A stretch of DNA of 36,270 nucleotides from Thiofaba sp049322715 (GTDB lineage: Bacteria; Pseudomonadota; Gammaproteobacteria; Halothiobacillales; Halothiobacillaceae): assembly GCA_049322715.1 (NCBI GenBank), contig JBMOQP010000053.1, forward strand, positions 1-36,270, in the 5' to 3' direction. The position numbers and the translations under genes are program-made. Positions 16,828 through 24,845 of the stretch are shown one piece after another. The stretch's first letter is position 1; each line of letters starts with the position of its first letter. A model generated the notes under the pieces. The model saw only the letters and a program-made list of their open reading frames with translations, was not told the DNA's origin and did no database searches.

Positions 16828-17504
16828 GCGCTCGCATCCACGATGAGGTTGATGTTCCGGAACCAGCCCCCGAGCCCGGGCAGGTCATCGAAGATCGCCA
16901 GGGGGGCACAGGCATCAAGCTGCTCGCGGCCATGGGCGCCATGGGCCAGCCCCACGGCGGAAACGCGAGCCTGGCGCGCCATTTCGAGGTCGAACCAGGT
17001 GTCGCCAACCATGAGAGTTTCCCCGGGCTCGGCCCCGGCCTCGAACATCAGTTCGCGCAGCATCAGCGGATCGGGCTTGGAGGCCGTCTCCTCCGCGCAG
17101 CGGGTGGCGAAGAAGTAGCGTCCGAGCCCTGTTTCCGCCAGCACCTTGTCCAGGCCACGCCGGCTCTTGCCGGTCGCCACGGCGAGCCAGAAACCGCGTT
17201 CGGCCAGGCCAGCGAGCAGGTCCTCGGCTCCCGCGTACGGCCGGATCGGGGTCGGGTCCAGACCGAGGTAATGCTGACTGTAGGCCATGGCCAGGCGCTG
17301 GCGCGCATCCACGGCCGCCTCGGGGTAGAGCTCCGCGACCGCCTCCGGCAAGCCAAGGCCGATGATCGAGCGGATGGTTCCGTCGTCGAGCAGTGGCAGG
17401 CCGACCTCGCGCATCGCGCCACGGAAGCTGCTGACAATTCGATCGGTGGAGTCCATCAGGGTTCCGTCCCAGTCGAACACCACCAGCTTGATCTCGCGGA
17501 TCAT
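16824..17504 (-). CDS. HAD-superfamily hydrolase (phosphoglycolate phosphatase-like)
   Basis: 226 residues starting MIREIKLVVFDWDGTLMDS. Motif I is D11-W-D13-G-T, motif II is AVATGKS, the motif III lysine is in ASKPDPLML and motif IV is MVGDTWFDLEMA. The helical cap after motif I fits the Gph/PGPase-like group. Substrate is not certain; the position next to rluC, as seen for similar HAD genes elsewhere, hints at metabolite repair. The start at 17502-17504 overlaps the rluC stop (ATGA). Confidence 0.9.
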   Translation of the reverse strand: MIREIKLVVFDWDGTLMDSTDRIVSSFRGAMREVGLPLLDDGTIRSIIGLGLPEAVAELYPEAAVDARQRLAMAYSQHYLGLDPTPIRPYAGAEDLLAGLAERGFWLAVATGKSRRGLDKVLAETGLGRYFFATRCAEETASKPDPLMLRELMFEAGAEPGETLMVGDTWFDLEMARQARVSAVGLAHGAHGREQLDACAPLAIFDDLPGLGGWFRNINLIVDASA

Positions 17505-18565
17505 GGGCGCCCCCCTCCGGACTGCCCCGCACGCAGCCGCTCGAGCACGACCAGCAGGTCGTCCGGCAGTGGTGCGCTGACGCGCAGGGTGCATTCAGTG
17601 ACGGGATGCAGGAACTCGAGTTGCTCGGCGTGCAGGAACAGGCGGGAAAGACCGAACGCCTTTATCTGCCGGTTGAAATCCTCGTCGCCATACTTGTCGT
17701 CGCCCGCCAGCGGGTGCCCCATGTGCTGGGCGTGCACGCGGATCTGGTGGGTGCGTCCGGTCTCGATGTCCACCCGCGCCAAGGTGGCCAGCGCCGCGAA
17801 GCGCTCGATGGGCTCGAACACGCTGACCGCCAGCTTGCCGCGCGCGTCGACCCGCACCACGCGCTCGCCGCCCTGCAGCTCGTTCTTCAGCAGCGGCGCT
17901 TCGATGCGGCGCGCCCCCCCGCGCCAGCCGCCCTTGAGTAGGGCGAGGTAGGTCTTGCGGATGCCAGCCATCCTTGGCTGGCCCCCTGCGGGATCGCCTT
18001 TCGGCGATCCCCGATTTGTTCCTGACAAATCGGTAGTGGTCTTGCCGATCAGCTGGCGCTGCACACCGAGCAGGGCCTCGCGATGCTTGGCCAGCACCAG
18101 GCAACCGCTGGTGTCACGGTCCAGACGGTGCGCCAGCTCAAGACCCGGCAGGTGCGACCACGACGCCCGCGCCAGCTCGATCAGGCCATAGGGCACGCCG
18201 CTGCCGCCGTGCACCGCCAGGCCCGGCGGCTTGTTCAGGATCAGCAAGTGCTCATCCTCGTACAGCACGGCGTCGCGCATGGCCTGCACCCGCTGTGGCG
18301 GCAGGGCCTGGACCTCGCGCTCGGCCATGCGCAGCGGCGGGATGCGCACGACATCGCCCGCCGCGATACGCTGCATGGGCTTGGCTCGCCCCTTGTTCAC
18401 CCGCACCTCGCCCGTGCGCAGCATGCGGTAGATCCGGCTTTTGGGCACACCCTTGAGCTGGGCAAGCAGGAAGTTGTCGAGCCGCTGCCCGGCCTCGTGG
18501 GCACCAACAGTGACCAGGCGCGCCTCGAAGGACTGGGATTCGGCATTGGGGAGGGATGTATTCAT
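17501..18565 (-). CDS. rluC: 23S rRNA pseudouridine synthase RluC with an internal in-frame palindromic element
   Basis: 354 residues: an N-terminal S4 RNA-binding domain (residues ~20-75, GQRLDNFLLAQLKGVPKSRIYRML), then the RluA-type catalytic domain with HRLDRDTSG (catalytic D149) and RVDIETGRTHQIRVHAQHMGHPLAGD. RluC modifies three uridines of 23S rRNA. The helix ending VQRQLIGK should run almost directly into RKTYLALLKG. Here about 27 residues (176-202, TTDLSGTNRGSPKGDPAGG...) intervene, encoded exactly by a palindromic element at 17958-18036. There is no stop or frameshift, so the gene may still be functional with a surface loop. Confidence 0.95.
   Translation of the reverse strand: MNTSLPNAESQSFEARLVTVGAHEAGQRLDNFLLAQLKGVPKSRIYRMLRTGEVRVNKGRAKPMQRIAAGDVVRIPPLRMAEREVQALPPQRVQAMRDAVLYEDEHLLILNKPPGLAVHGGSGVPYGLIELARASWSHLPGLELAHRLDRDTSGCLVLAKHREALLGVQRQLIGKTTTDLSGTNRGSPKGDPAGGQPRMAGIRKTYLALLKGGWRGGARRIEAPLLKNELQGGERVVRVDARGKLAVSVFEPIERFAALATLARVDIETGRTHQIRVHAQHMGHPLAGDDKYGDEDFNRQIKAFGLSRLFLHAEQLEFLHPVTECTLRVSAPLPDDLLVVLERLRAGQSGGGRP
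17958..18036. repeat. Three-hairpin palindromic element inside rluC
   Basis: Perfect hairpins GCCAGCCA / TGGCTGGC with loop TCCT (17963-17982), GGATCGCC / GGCGATCC with loop TTTC (17991-18010) and CCGATTTGT / ACAAATCGG with loop TCCTG (18011-18033). A CCCTGCGGG mini-hairpin lies between the first two. It is similar to the 19169-19246 copy in the same orientation and inverted relative to the 18598-18698 copy. Confidence 0.9.
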
Positions 18566-18597
18566 GATTCTTATGATATCTCATCCGCTCCGCCGCC

Positions 18598-18698
18598 CCC
18601 CCCGATTTGTCAGGAACAAATCGGGGATCGCCGAAAGGCGCTACGCGAAGCTGGCGAAGCCCGCCCGCAGGGGCCGACCAGGGATGGTCGGCATCCGC
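18598..18698. repeat. Palindromic element copy between rluC and the rne promoter
   Basis: CCCCGATTTGT / ACAAATCGGGG with loop CAGGA (18600-18626), a CGCC/GGCG hairpin, and CCGACCA / TGGTCGG with loop GGGA (18674-18691). It carries an extra GCGAAGCTGGCG-AAGCCCGC segment that also occurs in the grpE and rne copies. Orientation is opposite to the copies at 17958 and 19169. It ends about 24 bp before the -35 of the rne promoter. Confidence 0.85.
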
Positions 18699-18721
18699 TT
18701 TATCGCGGGCCGAAGGGCAAA

Positions 18722-18750
18722 TTGCCGGCCTGTAACGATATTGCTATATT
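18722..18750 (+). promoter_or_regulatory. Sigma-70-type promoter for rne
   Basis: TTGCCG (18722-18727), exactly 17 bp, then TATATT (18745-18750), preceded by TGC as an extended -10. This would start transcription near 18757 and give rne a leader of about 570 nt. A long autoregulatory leader is known for enterobacterial rne. The rest of the region 18566-19326 holds two palindromic element copies and no credible gene. Confidence 0.6.
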
Positions 18751-19168
18751 CGGGACGCCCGTACGCATGAGCGTGCGGCCTGAACGAACTCGATTTTCTC
18801 TCCCGGCAGCGCCGCAGGACGCGGGAAGAAACGACACGAGGCCTTCGGCCAGAACCGGATCCGCGCATCCGCACGAGCTCACCTTGCCCGCTGCGCCTGC
18901 CCGCCCGCTTCGAACCAGGTGATCCCAGTCGTTTCGCCCTCGCTGCATGGCTGCAGGGAGACGGCCCCGACCCGGGCCGCAACCGCCGCAGGCGGAGGGT
19001 AAATGAACGACTCATGATCATTCTTGGACGCCTTGCCCTTGCCTGCCTGATCGCCCCCCTCTTCGCGAGGAGCCTACCGGGCGCACGGCAGATTCTGGGA
19101 CGCCTGCTCCGCCAGGCGCCCGGGCATTCTGCGCCCAGCGGCCAGCCCTCCCGTCCTTCCGGCCTCCG

Positions 19169-19246
19169 CGGATGCCGACCATCCCTGGTCGACCCCCCGC
19201 GGGCTCGCCTGAAGGCGACTCCCGATTTGTTCCTGACAAATCGGTC
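19169..19246. repeat. Palindromic element copy in the rne leader
   Basis: CGACCA / TGGTCG with loop TCCC (19177-19192), TCGCC / GGCGA with loop TGAA (about 19205-19218) and CCGATTTGT / ACAAATCGG with loop TCCTG (19222-19244). It would be transcribed as part of the untranslated rne leader, about 80 nt before the start codon, and so could fold in the mRNA. Confidence 0.85.
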
Positions 19247-19326
19247 CGGTCTCCCCGCTTGCACGGGGGACGGCGTACGGCTGACCCTGGCCTTGGCGTC
19301 CTGCCATCCCTGCCGAGAATTCCTGC

Positions 19327-22242
19327 ATGAAACGCATGCTCATCAATGCCACCCACCCGGAGGAACTGCGCGTTGCCCTGGTGGATGGACAGAAGCTCTA
19401 CGACATCGACATCGAGACTCCCTCCCGGGAACAGAAGAAGTCGAACATCTACAAGGCGACCATCACCCGTATCGAACCGAGCCTTGAGGCCGTCTTCGTC
19501 AATTACGGGGCCGAGCGCCACGGCTTCCTGCCGTTCAAGGAAATCGCCCGCAGCTACTTCAAGCCCGAGGCCGTCGACGAGAAGGGGCGCCCGATCATCA
19601 AGGAGGCCCTGTCCGTCGGACAGGAGCTGATCGTCCAGATCGACAAGGAGGAGCGCGGCCAGAAGGGGGCGGCGCTGACCACCTTCATCAGCCTGGCCGG
19701 ACGCTACCTGGTGCTCATGCCCAACAACCCGCGCGCCGGCGGCGTGTCGCGCCGCATCGAGGGCGAGGACCGCGCCGAACTCAAGGAGGCCATGGCCGCC
19801 CTCAACGTGCCGGACGGCATGGGCATGATCATCCGCACCGCCGGCGTGGGCCGCAGCCCGGAAGAGCTGCAGTGGGACCTCGACTACCTGCTCAACGTCT
19901 GGCGCGCGATCGAGGAGGCCGCCACCGAGCGCTCCGCCCCGGTGCTGATCTACCAGGAAAGCAACCTGCTGATCCGCGCCCTGCGCGACCACCTGCGGGA
20001 CGACATCGGCGAGATCCTGATCGACCACGAGCCGACCTTCCAGCAAGCCACCGAGTTCGTCCAGCAGGTCATGCCGCAGAACCTGCGCCGCCTGAAGCAG
20101 TACCAGGAGCGCGTGCCGCTGTTCACCCGCTTCCAGATCGAAAGCCAGATCGAATCCGCCTACCAGCGCAGCGTCACCCTACCCTCCGGCGGCGAGCTGG
20201 TGTTCGACCAGTGCGAGGCACTGACCGCGGTCGACATCAACTCCGCGCGCGCAACCAAGGGCGAGGACATCGAGCAGACCGCGCTCAACACCAACCTGGA
20301 GGCGGCCGAGGAGATCGCCCGCCAGGTGCGCCTGCGCGACCTCGGCGGCCTGATCGTCATCGACTTCATCGACATGGCGCCCTCCAAGCACCAGCGCGAG
20401 GTGGAGAACCGCCTGCGCGACGCGCTGAAGATGGACCGCGCCCGCGTACAGCTCGGCCGCATCTCGCGCTTCGGCCTGCTGGAGATGTCGCGCCAGCGCC
20501 TGCGCCCGTCGCTGGAGGAATCCACCCAGCACGTCTGCCCGCGCTGCCACGGCCAGGGCACCATCCGCAGCACCGAGTCGCTCGCGCTATCCATCCTGCG
20601 CCTGATCCAGGAAGAGGCCCTCAAGGAGAACACCGGCCGCATCGTCGCCCAGCTGCCGGTCGCGGTCGCGACCTACCTGTTGAACGAGAAGCGCGACGTG
20701 ATCGGCCGCCTCGAGCAGGAATACCGCCTCGAGATCATCCTGATCCCGAATCCTAACCTTGAGACCCCGAACTATCGCCTCGAGCGCGTCCGTCGGGCCG
20801 ACATGGAGACCCAGGGCGCCCGTGCGCACGAGCTGGTCGAGGCCCGCCAGGAAATCGCCTGGGAAGCCCCGCGTCCGGCCGCCGTGCGTGAGACGCCGAG
20901 CCAGCCTGCGGTCAGGATGGTGGCCCCGCCGACCCCGGCCCCGATGCCGGCACCCGCTCCTGCGCCTGTCGAGGCGGCGGCCCCGGCGCCGGCCAAGCCC
21001 CCGAGACCGCCCCGCGCCCCAGCCGAAAGGCCGCGGGCCGAGCCTGCCGCCGCCATCGAGGCCCAGCCCGCGCCCGAGGGCGGTTTCCTCAAGCGCATCT
21101 GGGGCTTCCTGTTCGGCGAACAGCCCCCGGCCCCAACCGAACGCCTGGCCGTGCCGACCGCACCGGCCCAGCGAGAGGCGCGCGAGGAGCGGGCAGCGCT
21201 CGAGCCCCGCGAACCACGCGAGCGTGGCGCCCGCAAGCGCGGTCGTGGCGAGCGCGGCGAGGCTGGTGAACGTTCGACCCAGCCCAAGCCGGCCATCGCC
21301 CCGGTACCGCGCGGCAATGTCCCCCCGCGCGAGGCGCGCCCCGAACGCCAGCGTCCGCGTCGCGAGGAATTCGAGGCCGGCCCTGAGCGCCTGCGTGAGG
21401 ACGAAGGCCTGATCGCCCAGCAGCTGGCCGCCCCTCTGGCCGCGCCGATGCAGCCGGTCATCGACATTGCCGCGAAAACCAGCATCGCCGAGCAGCTGCC
21501 CCCCAACGCGGCTGTGCGCCTGGAGTCCAGCGACCGCGTGGTCAGCAGCGAGGCCGGCACAACGCCGGAGGACTCGGCGTTGGGTCGCGGGCTTGCGCCA
21601 GCTTCGCGTTCGCCTGACGGCGATTCCCGATCCGCTGGTCCCTCCTCTCAGTCCCTTCCGGCATCCATGCCGGAAGCCCCTGCGGGGCTGGTCCCTCCTC
21701 TCGGGCCCTTCGGCCATCCATGGCCGAAGCCCCTGCGGGGTACGGCCCTCGAGATCGGCCTTCGAGAGCCCGACGGTTCGGTGAATCCAGGGATGGATTC
21801 CACCGTGGCCCCGGCACCTGACGTCGAGGCTGCTCCGCTTCCGGTAACCGAGCCTGTCGCCCGCGAGGTCGTGGCCGCGCCCGCCGAGACCGGGCAACCC
21901 GCCGCCCCCCGGAAGGAGGTCCGCGAGGAATCCGCCGCCGAGGCGGAAGCCGTCGCCAGCGCCCCGGCCGAGACTGCGTTCGATGCCGGAAAGCCGGCCC
22001 CGAGCCCGGCCGAAGAGACCTCCGAGGAAGAGGCTGAAGCCGCGGCCGGCGAGGCCCGCGCCCGCCGCCCGCGCCGCCGCCGGACCCGCCGTCCGCGCGA
22101 AGGAGGTGACTCCGGCATCGAATCCGCAGGCGACACGGACGCCTCTGCCGAAGGCGAAAAAGCGGCCGCGGCCGACATCGCAACGGAAGCCAGCGAACCT
22201 GGCGCCGCACCGCAAGGCGGGCAGGAACCCCCGCGCGGCTGA
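19327..22242 (+). CDS. rne: Ribonuclease E with element insertions in its scaffold region
   Basis: 971 residues. The N-terminal catalytic half is classical: MKRMLINATHPEELRVALVDGQKL start, S1 domain (about 38-120), DNase-I-like domain with VDINSARATKGEDIEQTALNTNLEAAEEIARQ and IVIDFIDM metal-site segments, and the zinc link CPRCHGQG (about residue 400). A membrane-targeting amphipathic helix (GFLKRIWGFLFGEQ, about 585-598) opens the disordered Pro/Arg-rich degradosome scaffold, which ends in arginine-rich clusters (RARRPRRRRTRRPR). Residues about 745-826 are encoded by palindromic elements and read as low-complexity Pro/Ser/Gly-rich sequence without stops. RNase E starts mRNA decay and matures rRNA and tRNA. 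Confidence 0.96.
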   Translation: MKRMLINATHPEELRVALVDGQKLYDIDIETPSREQKKSNIYKATITRIEPSLEAVFVNYGAERHGFLPFKEIARSYFKPEAVDEKGRPIIKEALSVGQELIVQIDKEERGQKGAALTTFISLAGRYLVLMPNNPRAGGVSRRIEGEDRAELKEAMAALNVPDGMGMIIRTAGVGRSPEELQWDLDYLLNVWRAIEEAATERSAPVLIYQESNLLIRALRDHLRDDIGEILIDHEPTFQQATEFVQQVMPQNLRRLKQYQERVPLFTRFQIESQIESAYQRSVTLPSGGELVFDQCEALTAVDINSARATKGEDIEQTALNTNLEAAEEIARQVRLRDLGGLIVIDFIDMAPSKHQREVENRLRDALKMDRARVQLGRISRFGLLEMSRQRLRPSLEESTQHVCPRCHGQGTIRSTESLALSILRLIQEEALKENTGRIVAQLPVAVATYLLNEKRDVIGRLEQEYRLEIILIPNPNLETPNYRLERVRRADMETQGARAHELVEARQEIAWEAPRPAAVRETPSQPAVRMVAPPTPAPMPAPAPAPVEAAAPAPAKPPRPPRAPAERPRAEPAAAIEAQPAPEGGFLKRIWGFLFGEQPPAPTERLAVPTAPAQREAREERAALEPREPRERGARKRGRGERGEAGERSTQPKPAIAPVPRGNVPPREARPERQRPRREEFEAGPERLREDEGLIAQQLAAPLAAPMQPVIDIAAKTSIAEQLPPNAAVRLESSDRVVSSEAGTTPEDSALGRGLAPASRSPDGDSRSAGPSSQSLPASMPEAPAGLVPPLGPFGHPWPKPLRGTALEIGLREPDGSVNPGMDSTVAPAPDVEAAPLPVTEPVAREVVAAPAETGQPAAPRKEVREESAAEAEAVASAPAETAFDAGKPAPSPAEETSEEEAEAAAGEARARRPRRRRTRRPREGGDSGIESAGDTDASAEGEKAAAADIATEASEPGAAPQGGQEPPRG
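21560..21806. repeat. Compound palindromic element inside rne
   Basis: At least five perfect hairpins: CAACGCCG / CGGCGTTG (21560-21582), TCGCC / GGCGA (about 21610-21623), CTTCCGGCAT / ATGCCGGAAG (21655-21676), CTTCGGCCAT / ATGGCCGAAG (21708-21729) and GAATCCA / TGGATTC (21783-21800). The stretch 21688-21791 matches, in inverted orientation and with about three differences by eye, the intergenic copy 22336-22441. The GGTCCCTCCTCTC spacer occurs twice. Confidence 0.9.
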
Positions 22243-22286
22243 TCGGGAAGCCGGCGCCGGTCCCGGAGCCATCAGCCCTTCGACAC

Positions 22287-22314
22287 AGGGCGGGGATCAT
22301 TCCCCGCCCTTTTT
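22287..22314 (+). terminator. Intrinsic terminator of rne
   Basis: AGGGCGGGGA pairs perfectly with TCCCCGCCCT around a TCAT tetraloop, followed directly by TTTT. It lies 45 bp after the rne stop codon. Confidence 0.9.
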
Positions 22315-22330
22315 CATGCGCGCTTTTCGG

Positions 22331-22452
22331 CCCCCCCTGGATTTACCGATCCGTCGGGCTCTCGAAGGCCGATCTCGAGGGCCGTACCCCGCAGGGGCTT
22401 CGGCCATGGATGGCCGAAAGGCCCGAGAGGAGGGACCAGCGGATCGGGATTC
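22331..22452. repeat. Palindromic element copy between rne and the phosphatase gene
   Basis: Contains CCCC / GGGG with loop GCA (22387-22397), CTTCGGCCAT pairing with ATGGCCGAA (22398-22418), the flanks CTCGAGGGCCG and GAGAGGAGGGACCAG shared with tmk, and AATCC...GGATT ends. It is an almost exact inverted copy of the rne-internal stretch 21688-21791. It reaches the 3' end of the convergent phosphatase gene. Confidence 0.9.
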
Positions 22453-22454
22453 GG

Positions 22455-22946
22455 TCAGTCCCAGCCGCGCTCCCTGCGGATCGACTCGAGCAGTCCCTCG
22501 GCGGCCGACTCGACCATGTCGAGCACCTGCTCGAATCCCGATGCCCCGCCGTAATATGGATCGGGCACTTCGCGGGCACCGTACCCGGGCGCGAACTCCA
22601 TGAACAGTCCCACGCGGGACGGACTCTCGGCCGGCATCAGGCGGTTGAGGATGGCCAGGTTGTCCTCGTCCATCGCCAGCACATAGTCGAAGCGGGAGAA
22701 GTCCGGCACCTCGACCTTGCGCGCACGAAGGGCCGACAGGTCGTAACCTCGCCGCTGCGCGGCCCGCATGGTGCGCGGGTCGGGCGGATTGCCGATGTGG
22801 TAGGCATGCGTCCCGGCCGAGTCGATGCGGATGCGCCCGATCAGGCCGGCCTCGGCCACCTTGCGCGTGAACACGCCTTCGGCCGTCGGCGAACGGCAGA
22901 TATTGCCCATGCAGACGAAAAGCACGGACACCTCATGTCGATTCAT
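22455..22946 (-). CDS. Low-molecular-weight protein tyrosine phosphatase
   Basis: 163 residues with the P-loop C12-MGNI-C-R18-S near the N-terminus and the general acid in DPYYG (about residue 130), the hallmarks of the LMW-PTP/arsenate-reductase-like fold. ATG 22944-22946 is preferred to the TTG six bases upstream because GGGAG lies 8 nt before the ATG. It removes phosphate from tyrosine in the cytoplasm. In many bacteria it pairs with a tyrosine kinase in polysaccharide export, but none is encoded here. It follows polX on the same strand with a 68-bp gap. Confidence 0.93.
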   Translation of the reverse strand: MNRHEVSVLFVCMGNICRSPTAEGVFTRKVAEAGLIGRIRIDSAGTHAYHIGNPPDPRTMRAAQRRGYDLSALRARKVEVPDFSRFDYVLAMDEDNLAILNRLMPAESPSRVGLFMEFAPGYGAREVPDPYYGGASGFEQVLDMVESAAEGLLESIRRERGWD

Positions 22947-23014
22947 GTGCAATCTCCCATCTCTCGGATCGTTTCACCGCCCATTGTTGCCCGACACGGG
23001 ACCGGCCACCAGCT

Positions 23015-24709
23015 TCAGGCCCTGCGCAGGACCCGAAGCAACGCGTCGAGCGCCAGGGTGTTGACCACGTCGCCAGCCTCGATCCATCCCCGCCGCGCCT
23101 GGAAAACGCCGTGCCGCAGCAGATCGAGCTCGGCTGCAGAGCGCGCGTCACTGGCGATGCACAGCCGGGCGCCCAGTTCGCGCGCCATGCGACAATGATG
23201 GTCGTCGAGATCGAGGCGCTCGGGCCGGGCATCGACCTCCAGCACCACTCCATGCGCGGCGGCGGCCCGCAGCAACTGCTCCATGTCCAGCGCCATGGGT
23301 GGCCGACCGGGCAGGATGCGTCCCGTGGGATGGGCGAGAATGGCGCAGCGCGGGTGCTCCATGGCGCGCAGGATGCGCCGGGTCTGCTGCTCGGACGGAA
23401 GGTCTGACCGTTCGTTCACGGCGCACACGCACAGGTCGAGCCGGGCCAGGATATCCTCTGGCAGCGCGAGCGTGCCGTCCTCGAGGATGTCCACCTCCGC
23501 CCCCTTGAGCAGGCGAATGTCCTTCAGCCGGGCATTGAGCCGGTCGATCGCCTCGATCTGTTCCAGGAGCCGACCGGCATCCAGGCCATGGTCGGTGATG
23601 GCAAGGTAATCGTATCCCCGCTCCCTGGCCGCGCGCGCCATCATCTCCAGGCTGTCGCGCCCCTCGCCCCAGTCGCTGTGCGCATGCAGGTCGCCCCGCA
23701 GGCCGGAGGGCTCGACGAGCGTCGGCAGGCGGCGCTCCATCGCCGCCTTGATCTCGCCGCGATCCTCCCGCAATTCGGGCGGGATGAGGGGCAGCCCCAC
23801 CGCCGCGAACACCTCCTCCTCGGTACGTCCGCCGACGCGCTGCCCATCGCGGAACACGCCGTATTCGTTGATCTTCAGCCCCCTCTTCACGGCCAGGGTG
23901 CGAACGGCGATGTTGTGCGCCCGGGAGCCTGTGAAGTAATGCAGCGCCGCGCCAAAGCTCACCGCGGGCACGACTCGCACGTCCACCTGCAGCCCCGAAC
24001 GAAGGCGCAGGCTGGCGCGCGTGCTCCCGCGCTCCAGGATCTCGTCGACCTCGGCATGGCCGCCGAGACGCTGCATGATGAGACTGCCCCGCTGGGCGAC
24101 GACCAGGATATCCAGATCGCCAACGGTCTCCAGATGCCGGCGGAAGCTGCCCGCCACGACGGCGGACCTCACCCCCTCGACCGAACGGATGAAGCCGAGC
24201 AGGCCTTCCGCCACCGGCTCGGCATCCGCCCAGCGCTGCCTCTCCGCCGGGCGGAGCGCGACCAGTTCGGCGAGGATCGTGGCCGTCGTCTTCGGACCGA
24301 AGCCGTGCAGGGCCTGCAGCCGCCCCGCCTCGGCGGCAGCGCGCAGCTTGTCCAGGCTGTCGATGCCGAGCTCGTGATACAGCGCATGCACGCGCTTCGG
24401 CCCCAGCCCGCGCACATGCAGCAGGTCGGCGAGGTGCTCGGGCAGTTCGCGCTTCAGACGGTCCAGCGCGGCAAGGCGGCCGGAGGCGACAAACTCGCCG
24501 ATCTTCGCCGCAAGATCGTCACCGATGCCCGGCAACCCGGTCAGGTCCTCCCCTGCCGCAAGCATCTCGTCCACCCCCCTGGGCAAGGTCCGCAACAGAC
24601 GCGCGGCGTTGCGGTAGGCGCGCACGCGGAAGGGATTGGCCACCTCGATCTCGAGCAGGTCGGCCATCTCGTCGAAGCGGTCGGCGATCTCCGCATTCAT
24701 CTCCGGCAT
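23015..24709 (-). CDS. polX: DNA polymerase X family protein with C-terminal PHP domain
   Basis: 564 residues. The helix-hairpin-helix N-terminus (EIADRFDEMADLLEIE, LPGIGDDLAAKI, VRGLGPKRVHAL) is followed by the polymerase beta-like core with GSFRRHLETVGDLDILV and the third carboxylate in LQVDVRVV. A PHP phosphoesterase domain follows (DLHAHSDWGEG, ITDHGLDAGR, LKGAEVDIL, ILAHPTGR, VLEVDARPERLDL, CIASDARSA). Such enzymes fill gaps in base excision repair and have 3'-end processing from PHP. The start MPEMNAEIAD at 24707-24709 has GGAGG six bases upstream; the open frame continues upstream without similarity. Confidence 0.92.
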   Translation of the reverse strand: MPEMNAEIADRFDEMADLLEIEVANPFRVRAYRNAARLLRTLPRGVDEMLAAGEDLTGLPGIGDDLAAKIGEFVASGRLAALDRLKRELPEHLADLLHVRGLGPKRVHALYHELGIDSLDKLRAAAEAGRLQALHGFGPKTTATILAELVALRPAERQRWADAEPVAEGLLGFIRSVEGVRSAVVAGSFRRHLETVGDLDILVVAQRGSLIMQRLGGHAEVDEILERGSTRASLRLRSGLQVDVRVVPAVSFGAALHYFTGSRAHNIAVRTLAVKRGLKINEYGVFRDGQRVGGRTEEEVFAAVGLPLIPPELREDRGEIKAAMERRLPTLVEPSGLRGDLHAHSDWGEGRDSLEMMARAARERGYDYLAITDHGLDAGRLLEQIEAIDRLNARLKDIRLLKGAEVDILEDGTLALPEDILARLDLCVCAVNERSDLPSEQQTRRILRAMEHPRCAILAHPTGRILPGRPPMALDMEQLLRAAAAHGVVLEVDARPERLDLDDHHCRMARELGARLCIASDARSAAELDLLRHGVFQARRGWIEAGDVVNTLALDALLRVLRRA

Positions 24710-24741
24710 CCTCGGCCTCCACGTTCCCGGCGCTTGACCTT

Positions 24742-24750
24742 GATATAGCA
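24742..24750 (-). promoter_or_regulatory. Extended -10 candidate for polX
   Basis: On the minus strand TGC-TATATC lies 33 bp upstream of the polX start codon, without a recognisable -35. It resembles the TGC-TATATT elements upstream of rne and of the small gene at 2833. Confidence 0.35.
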
Positions 24751-24777
24751 TCTCCGGCCCGCCCGGACCGCCCTGCC

Positions 24778-24833
24778 TTGACACCCCTCGCCCCGGCAGG
24801 GCAATCTTTGGCACTCTCACGCCACGAGTGCCA
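24778..24833 (+). promoter_or_regulatory. hrcA promoter region with CIRCE-like operator
   Basis: A perfect TTGACA (24778-24783) is followed 18 bp on by a weak CAATCT. Immediately downstream, TGGCACTC, nine bases and GAGTGCCA (24809-24833) form the CIRCE arrangement (consensus TTAGCACTC-N9-GAGTGCTAA), with A/T to G/C changes at the outer pairs kept symmetrical. HrcA is expected to bind here and repress its own operon. Confidence 0.85.
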
Positions 24834-24845
24834 GCCATCCGCGCA

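Noticed and set aside
17958..18036. Sequencing or assembly error as the cause of the rluC insertion
   Set aside because: Complete, in-frame, perfectly paired hairpins of the same type recur in rne, grpE, tmk and mltG with different stems, which a technical artefact would not produce.
19014..19487. Possible gene in the rne leader starting MIILGRLALACLIAPL
   Set aside because: Its start looks like a signal peptide, but it runs through a palindromic element and overlaps the rne start in another frame; no strong ribosome site or family similarity.
20587..22272. Long minus-strand open frame opposite the 3' half of rne
   Set aside because: Gly/Arg-rich shadow of the RNase E scaffold codons; no domain, no ribosome site.
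21560..22452. Insertion sequence or MITE mobilised by a nearby transposase
   Set aside because: No transposase frame, no consistent terminal inverted repeats and no evident target duplication; the copies are modular with variable boundaries.
22950..22952. TTG start for the tyrosine phosphatase
   Set aside because: Only about two bases after GGGAG; the ATG at 22944-22946 has proper spacing.
24828..24845. Earlier GTG start for hrcA
   Set aside because: It falls within the CIRCE operator and near the expected transcription start, and adds residues not seen in HrcA.
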